The position numbers and the translations under genes were made by a program. The notes beneath the pieces are model-generated. The model was not told the DNA's origin. It made no database searches and saw only the letters and a list, made by a program, of their open reading frames with translations. DNA of 8,821 nt from CAYLZN01 sp964387935 (GTDB taxonomy: Bacteria; Acidobacteriota; Vicinamibacteria; Vicinamibacterales; JAFNAJ01): positions 1 to 8,821 of the forward strand of contig CAYLZN010000250.1 in the NCBI GenBank assembly GCA_964387935.1, in the 5' to 3' direction. Of this stretch, positions 6,199 through 8,821 are shown one piece after another. Every line of letters starts with the position of its first letter. Within the stretch, counting starts at the first letter, position 1.

Positions 6199-7562
6199 TA
6201 CACCGTCAGATACCGCCGCAGCTCCCACGGCGTCACCTGCGTCAGGTAGTCCTGCCACTCCCCGCGCTTCGCCTCGATGAAGTGCGTGGTGATGTGCTCG
6301 CCGAGCGTGTCGCGGACGAGGTCGTCCTTCTCCAGGCAGTCCAGCGCTTCCGACAGGTTCGCCGGCAGCTCGTCGATCTTCAGGTGCCGCCGCTCACGCT
6401 GGCTCATCGTGTAGATGTTCTTGTTGACGGGCGGGCCGGGGTCCGTCCTCTTCTCGATGCCGTCCAGGCCCGCGCGCAGCATGACCGCCAGGGCCAGGTA
6501 CGGGTTGCACGACGGGTCCGGCATCCGCAGTTCGACGCGCGTCGCCACGCCGCGCGCCGCGGGCACGCGGATGAGGGGACTGCGGTTCTTGAGCGACCAC
6601 GCGATGTTGGTGGGCGCCTCGTAGCCGGGCACGAGGCGCTTGTAGGAGTTCACGAGCGGGTTCGTGATCGCGCAGAAGCCCTTCGCGTGCTGCAGCAGGC
6701 CGCCGATGTAGTGCAGGCACGTCTCGCTCAGCTCCCACGGCCCCGACGGATCGACGAAGGCGTTGCCCGCACCGGTGAAGAGCGACTGGTGCGTGTGCAT
6801 GCCGGACCCGCTCTGGCCGAAGATCGGCTTGGGCATGAACGTCGCGTGCAGACCACTGGTCCGCGCCACGTTCTTCACGATGAACCGGAAGGTGCTGATG
6901 TTGTCGGCGGTGGTCAGCACGTCGGCGTAGCGGAAGTCGATCTCGTGCTGGCCCGGCGCCACCTCGTGGTGGGCCGCTTCCACCTCGAAGCCCATCGCCT
7001 CGAGCGCCAGGATGATCTGGCGCCGCACGTCCTCGCCCTGGTCCACGGGCGTGAGGTCGAAGTACCCGCCCGCGTCGTGCGTCGAGGTCGTCGCGTCGCC
7101 GTCCCGCATCTGGAACAGGAAGAACTCGGCCTCGGGGCCGGCGTTCATCACGTAGCCCCGCGCCTCGGCCTGCGCGATGACACGCTTGAGCGCGGTCCGC
7201 GGACAGCCCTCGAACGGCGTGCCGTCCGGGTTGTAGATGTCGCAGATGACCCGGCCCACGCGTTCTCCCGACGCCGGCGTCCACGGGAACACCCGGAAGG
7301 TGCCGAGGTCCGGACGCAGGTACATGTCCGATTCCTCGATCCGCACGAAGCCCTCGATAGACGACCCGTCGAACATGATCCGGCCGTCGAGCGCCGCCTC
7401 GAACTGCTTGTCCGGGATCTCGACGTTCTTGATGACGCCGAGGATGTCCGTGAACTGGAGGCGCAGGAACTTCACCCCCACGCGGTCGGCCATCTCGAGG
7501 ATCCGTCCACGCCGTGGGTCGGAAGCCGGCTCTGGGGGCATCGGGATTTCAGGGCTGGTCAC
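6195..7562 (-). CDS. glnA: Type I-alpha glutamine synthetase
   Basis: This 455-residue cytoplasmic enzyme, a dodecamer in the family, makes glutamine from glutamate, ammonia and ATP. It aligns closely from memory with Bacillus subtilis GlnA. Visible are LQFTDILGVIKNVEIP (35-50), MFDGSSIEGFVRIEESDMYL (63-82), metal ligands in GPEAEFF (E144, E146) and HHEVAPGQHE (E200, E207), GSGMHTHQSL (H256), NSYKRLVPGYEAP with flap residue E315, NRSPLIRVP and RVELRMPDP. The Tyr adenylylation motif and the extra insert of the beta type are absent, so control by adenylyltransferase is unlikely. R74 matches the Bacillus Arg62 used in feedback inhibition. The GTG start at 7562 follows the promoter by 7 bases; ATG 7541 is an alternative. 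The 3' end overlaps the Fe-S photolyase by 4 bp, convergent. Confidence 0.96.
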   Translation of the reverse strand: MTSPEIPMPPEPASDPRRGRILEMADRVGVKFLRLQFTDILGVIKNVEIPDKQFEAALDGRIMFDGSSIEGFVRIEESDMYLRPDLGTFRVFPWTPASGERVGRVICDIYNPDGTPFEGCPRTALKRVIAQAEARGYVMNAGPEAEFFLFQMRDGDATTSTHDAGGYFDLTPVDQGEDVRRQIILALEAMGFEVEAAHHEVAPGQHEIDFRYADVLTTADNISTFRFIVKNVARTSGLHATFMPKPIFGQSGSGMHTHQSLFTGAGNAFVDPSGPWELSETCLHYIGGLLQHAKGFCAITNPLVNSYKRLVPGYEAPTNIAWSLKNRSPLIRVPAARGVATRVELRMPDPSCNPYLALAVMLRAGLDGIEKRTDPGPPVNKNIYTMSQRERRHLKIDELPANLSEALDCLEKDDLVRDTLGEHITTHFIEAKRGEWQDYLTQVTPWELRRYLTVY

Positions 7563-7569
7563 GAGGCCG

Positions 7570-7599
7570 AGTGTAGGAACGACCCTTGGACGCTGTCAA
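7570..7599 (-). promoter_or_regulatory. glnA promoter, sigma70-type
   Basis: Read on the minus strand, a perfect TTGACA (7599-7594) and TACACT (7575-7570) are separated by 18 bp. Transcription should start about 7 bases further on, at or next to the GTG at 7562. No Shine-Dalgarno is seen in the 30 bases before that GTG, consistent with a leaderless message or with use of the ATG at 7541. Confidence 0.7.
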
Positions 7600-7638
7600 T
7601 TTTCGCCCCGACCAAGGCCCCGCGTCGTGCGTCTGATC

Positions 7639-7664
7639 CGGTGGCCGGAACCGACCGGCCACCG
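7639..7664. promoter_or_regulatory. Perfect 10-bp inverted repeat in the glnA/PDZ divergent region
   Basis: CGGTGGCCGG (7639-7648) and CCGGCCACCG (7655-7664) are exact reverse complements around a 6-base loop, AACCGA. It sits 40 bp upstream of the glnA -35 and about 50 bp before the PDZ gene start. It could be an operator for a dimeric regulator or a stable hairpin in the PDZ gene's 5' leader. Sequence alone does not decide. Confidence 0.55.
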
Positions 7665-7677
7665 ACACATGTGCGCC

Positions 7678-7694
7678 CGGGAGCCAGCCTCCCG
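7678..7694 (+). promoter_or_regulatory. Small hairpin just upstream of the PDZ gene ribosome binding site
   Basis: CGGGAG (7678-7683) pairs with CTCCCG (7689-7694) across a 5-base loop. It ends 6 bases before the GGAGGGGAG ribosome binding site (7701-7709). The CTCCC arm could also pair with that site, so it might affect translation. Six-base GC stems are frequent in such DNA, so this is tentative. Confidence 0.35.
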
Positions 7695-7712
7695 TGACGC
7701 GGAGGGGAGCCC

Positions 7713-8636
7713 ATGCTGACGCCGCGCTTCTGGATCATGGCTGGAATGCTGACGATGGCCGTCGTGGGCGGTCTGGCCTGGATGACGCCCGCCGCACACG
7801 GGCAGGTCGCCGTCTTCAAGCAGGACGAGGGACCACTGGTCCGGCGATTCGAGATGCTCGGCGGACGGGGCAGCTCGATCGGGGTGAGCGTCCGCGACGT
7901 GTCCGAGAAGGAACCGGCCAGCCTGAAACTGCCCGGCCGTCAGGGCGCGGTCATCGACGACGTGGAGGCCGACAGTCCCGCCGCCAAGGCCGGGTTCAAG
8001 GCCGGCGACGTCGTCCTCACCTTCGATGGCGAGAACGTGCGCAGCGCGCGCCAGTTCGCGCGGCTCGTGGAAGAAACGCCGGCAGGCCGCCAGGTGAAGG
8101 CCACCGTGATGCGCCAGGGCGCGCGCGTGGACCTCGACGTCACACCCGGCGCGGGTGAGGGTACGGCGTTCTCGTGGCACTCGCCGGGCAGCGAAGGGAC
8201 GTGGGTGATGCCGCGTGGCCGACTGCGCGTGATGCCGGACGTGCCGGCCATGCCCGACGTGCCCGAGCTGGACAAGCTGGGGGAGCTCAGGCTCGAGCTG
8301 GAGCGCAGTCTCGGTTCCGATCGCGGCCTGCTCGGCGTGGGCGTGCAGGAACTGACCGGGGATCTGGCTCAGTATTTCGGCGTGGAGGAGGGTCTGCTGG
8401 TGAACTCCGTCCGCGCGGATTCACCGGCCGCCAGGGCGGGACTCAAGGCTGGTGACGTGATCACGCAGGTGGACGGCGCGCAGGTGGACGATCCCGCGGA
8501 GCTGCGTCGGCGGCTGCGCGACACCGACTCCGCGGAGGTCACCCTGGGCATCGTCCGCGACAAGAAGTCGATGTCGGTGAAGGCCACGCTGGAGAAGCCC
8601 GAGAAGCAGGTGCGGAAGCCGCGATGGGCGGCGTGA
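7713..8636 (+). CDS. Exported protein with two PDZ domains and no protease domain
   Basis: This is a 307-residue protein. Residues 1-30 form a signal peptide or N-terminal anchor: a short basic start, hydrophobic stretch MAGMLTMAVVGGLAWM and a plausible AHG/Q cleavage site. Two PDZ domains follow, about 53-145 and 203-294. They are clearly repeats of each other: ADSPAAKAGFKAGDVVLTFDG (first) against ADSPAARAGLKAGDVITQVDG (second). The linker between them is rich in Pro and Met, with MPDVPAMPDVPELD at 174-187. The PDZ domains resemble those of HtrA/DegP, which bind protein C-termini, but there is no trypsin-like catalytic domain, so a periplasmic adaptor or chaperone-like role is inferred. ATG 7713 has a strong GGAGGGGAG site. 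It is divergent from glnA. The specific partner is unknown. Confidence 0.85.
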   Translation: MLTPRFWIMAGMLTMAVVGGLAWMTPAAHGQVAVFKQDEGPLVRRFEMLGGRGSSIGVSVRDVSEKEPASLKLPGRQGAVIDDVEADSPAAKAGFKAGDVVLTFDGENVRSARQFARLVEETPAGRQVKATVMRQGARVDLDVTPGAGEGTAFSWHSPGSEGTWVMPRGRLRVMPDVPAMPDVPELDKLGELRLELERSLGSDRGLLGVGVQELTGDLAQYFGVEEGLLVNSVRADSPAARAGLKAGDVITQVDGAQVDDPAELRRRLRDTDSAEVTLGIVRDKKSMSVKATLEKPEKQVRKPRWAA

Positions 8637-8641
8637 GAAGC

Positions 8642-8745
8642 GGCGTACGGCGTACGGCGTACGACGTACGGCGGCGTACGGCACTGCGACACACCTGGCG
8701 TACGGCACGTCCCGGCCTGCGTCTTGCGGCTTACGGCTTGCGGCC
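8642..8745. repeat. GGCGTAC heptamer array, copy 2, with degenerate tail
   Basis: Bases 8642-8681 repeat 3001-3040 exactly. An isolated GGCGTACGG follows at 8698-8705, and then a degenerate series TTGCGGC, TTACGGC, TTGCGGC at about 8724-8744, which keeps the 7-base period but changes the core. The array begins 5 bp after the PDZ gene stop, the position expected for a 3' untranslated element. Confidence 0.85.
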
Positions 8746-8755
8746 CCGGGGGCCG
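8741..8755. other. GC-rich palindrome after the array
   Basis: CGGCC (8741-8745) and GGCCG (8751-8755) flank CCGGG, giving a compact hairpin of 5 to 7 bp. No T tract follows, so an intrinsic terminator is not supported. The remaining bases to 8821 show no gene that I can recognise. Confidence 0.35.
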
Positions 8756-8821
8756 ACACTCGAACGCGCGCCTCCATCCGCACGGGAGTGCGTGCGATCG
8801 GAAACGCGCCGCTCCGACGGG

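Noticed and set aside
7713..8636. HtrA/DegP serine protease
   Set aside because: Only PDZ domains are present. There is no trypsin-like domain with a GNSGG motif between the signal peptide and the first PDZ.

Overview
The window is about 8.8 kb of GC-rich bacterial DNA. Codon use, the mix of genes and the intergenic GGCGTAC heptamer arrays suggest a soil Acidobacteriota (Vicinamibacteria-like) genome; this is inference, since there is no rRNA marker. It is probably a metagenome scaffold. It holds a 10-N gap flanked by redundant sequence from two slightly different haplotypes.

Layout, left to right. (1) 2..331: the C-terminal end of a YhaM-type HD-domain 3'-5' exoribonuclease, open at the left edge. 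(2) A FabZ-like hot-dog dehydratase on the minus strand, broken by the gap at 454..463. Its intact 3' end lies left of the gap (321..453). The body lies right of it (501..905), where the contig carries an in-frame 87-bp deletion. (3) Diverging from fabZ, a GAF-GAF-PP2C (SpoIIE/RsbU-type) phosphatase (976..2754), with an apparent bidirectional -10 element at 916..923. (4) A 394-bp non-coding stretch with a GGCGTAC array. (5) A two-gene DNA-repair operon: a class II CPD photolyase (3149..4612) overlapping an Fe-S cluster photolyase of the (6-4)/DPRP type (4609..6198). (6) Convergent to it, a type I-alpha glutamine synthetase (6195..7562, minus) with a strong sigma70-type promoter placed so close that the mRNA may be leaderless. 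(7) Divergent from glnA, an exported twin-PDZ protein (7713..8636), preceded by two inverted repeats. (8) A second array starting 5 bp after its stop codon, sharing an exact 40-bp core with the first.

How the genes work together: the two photolyases plausibly repair the two main UV lesions, cyclobutane dimers and (6-4) photoproducts, from one message. The phosphatase would feed a partner-switching stress cascade whose kinase and anti-sigma partners are not here. The other genes are housekeeping or envelope functions with no evident link. I see no mobile element, CRISPR array, tRNA or rRNA. The least ordinary signals are the heptamer arrays, the FabZ-like protein lacking the catalytic histidine, the bidirectional -10 and the photolyase pair.
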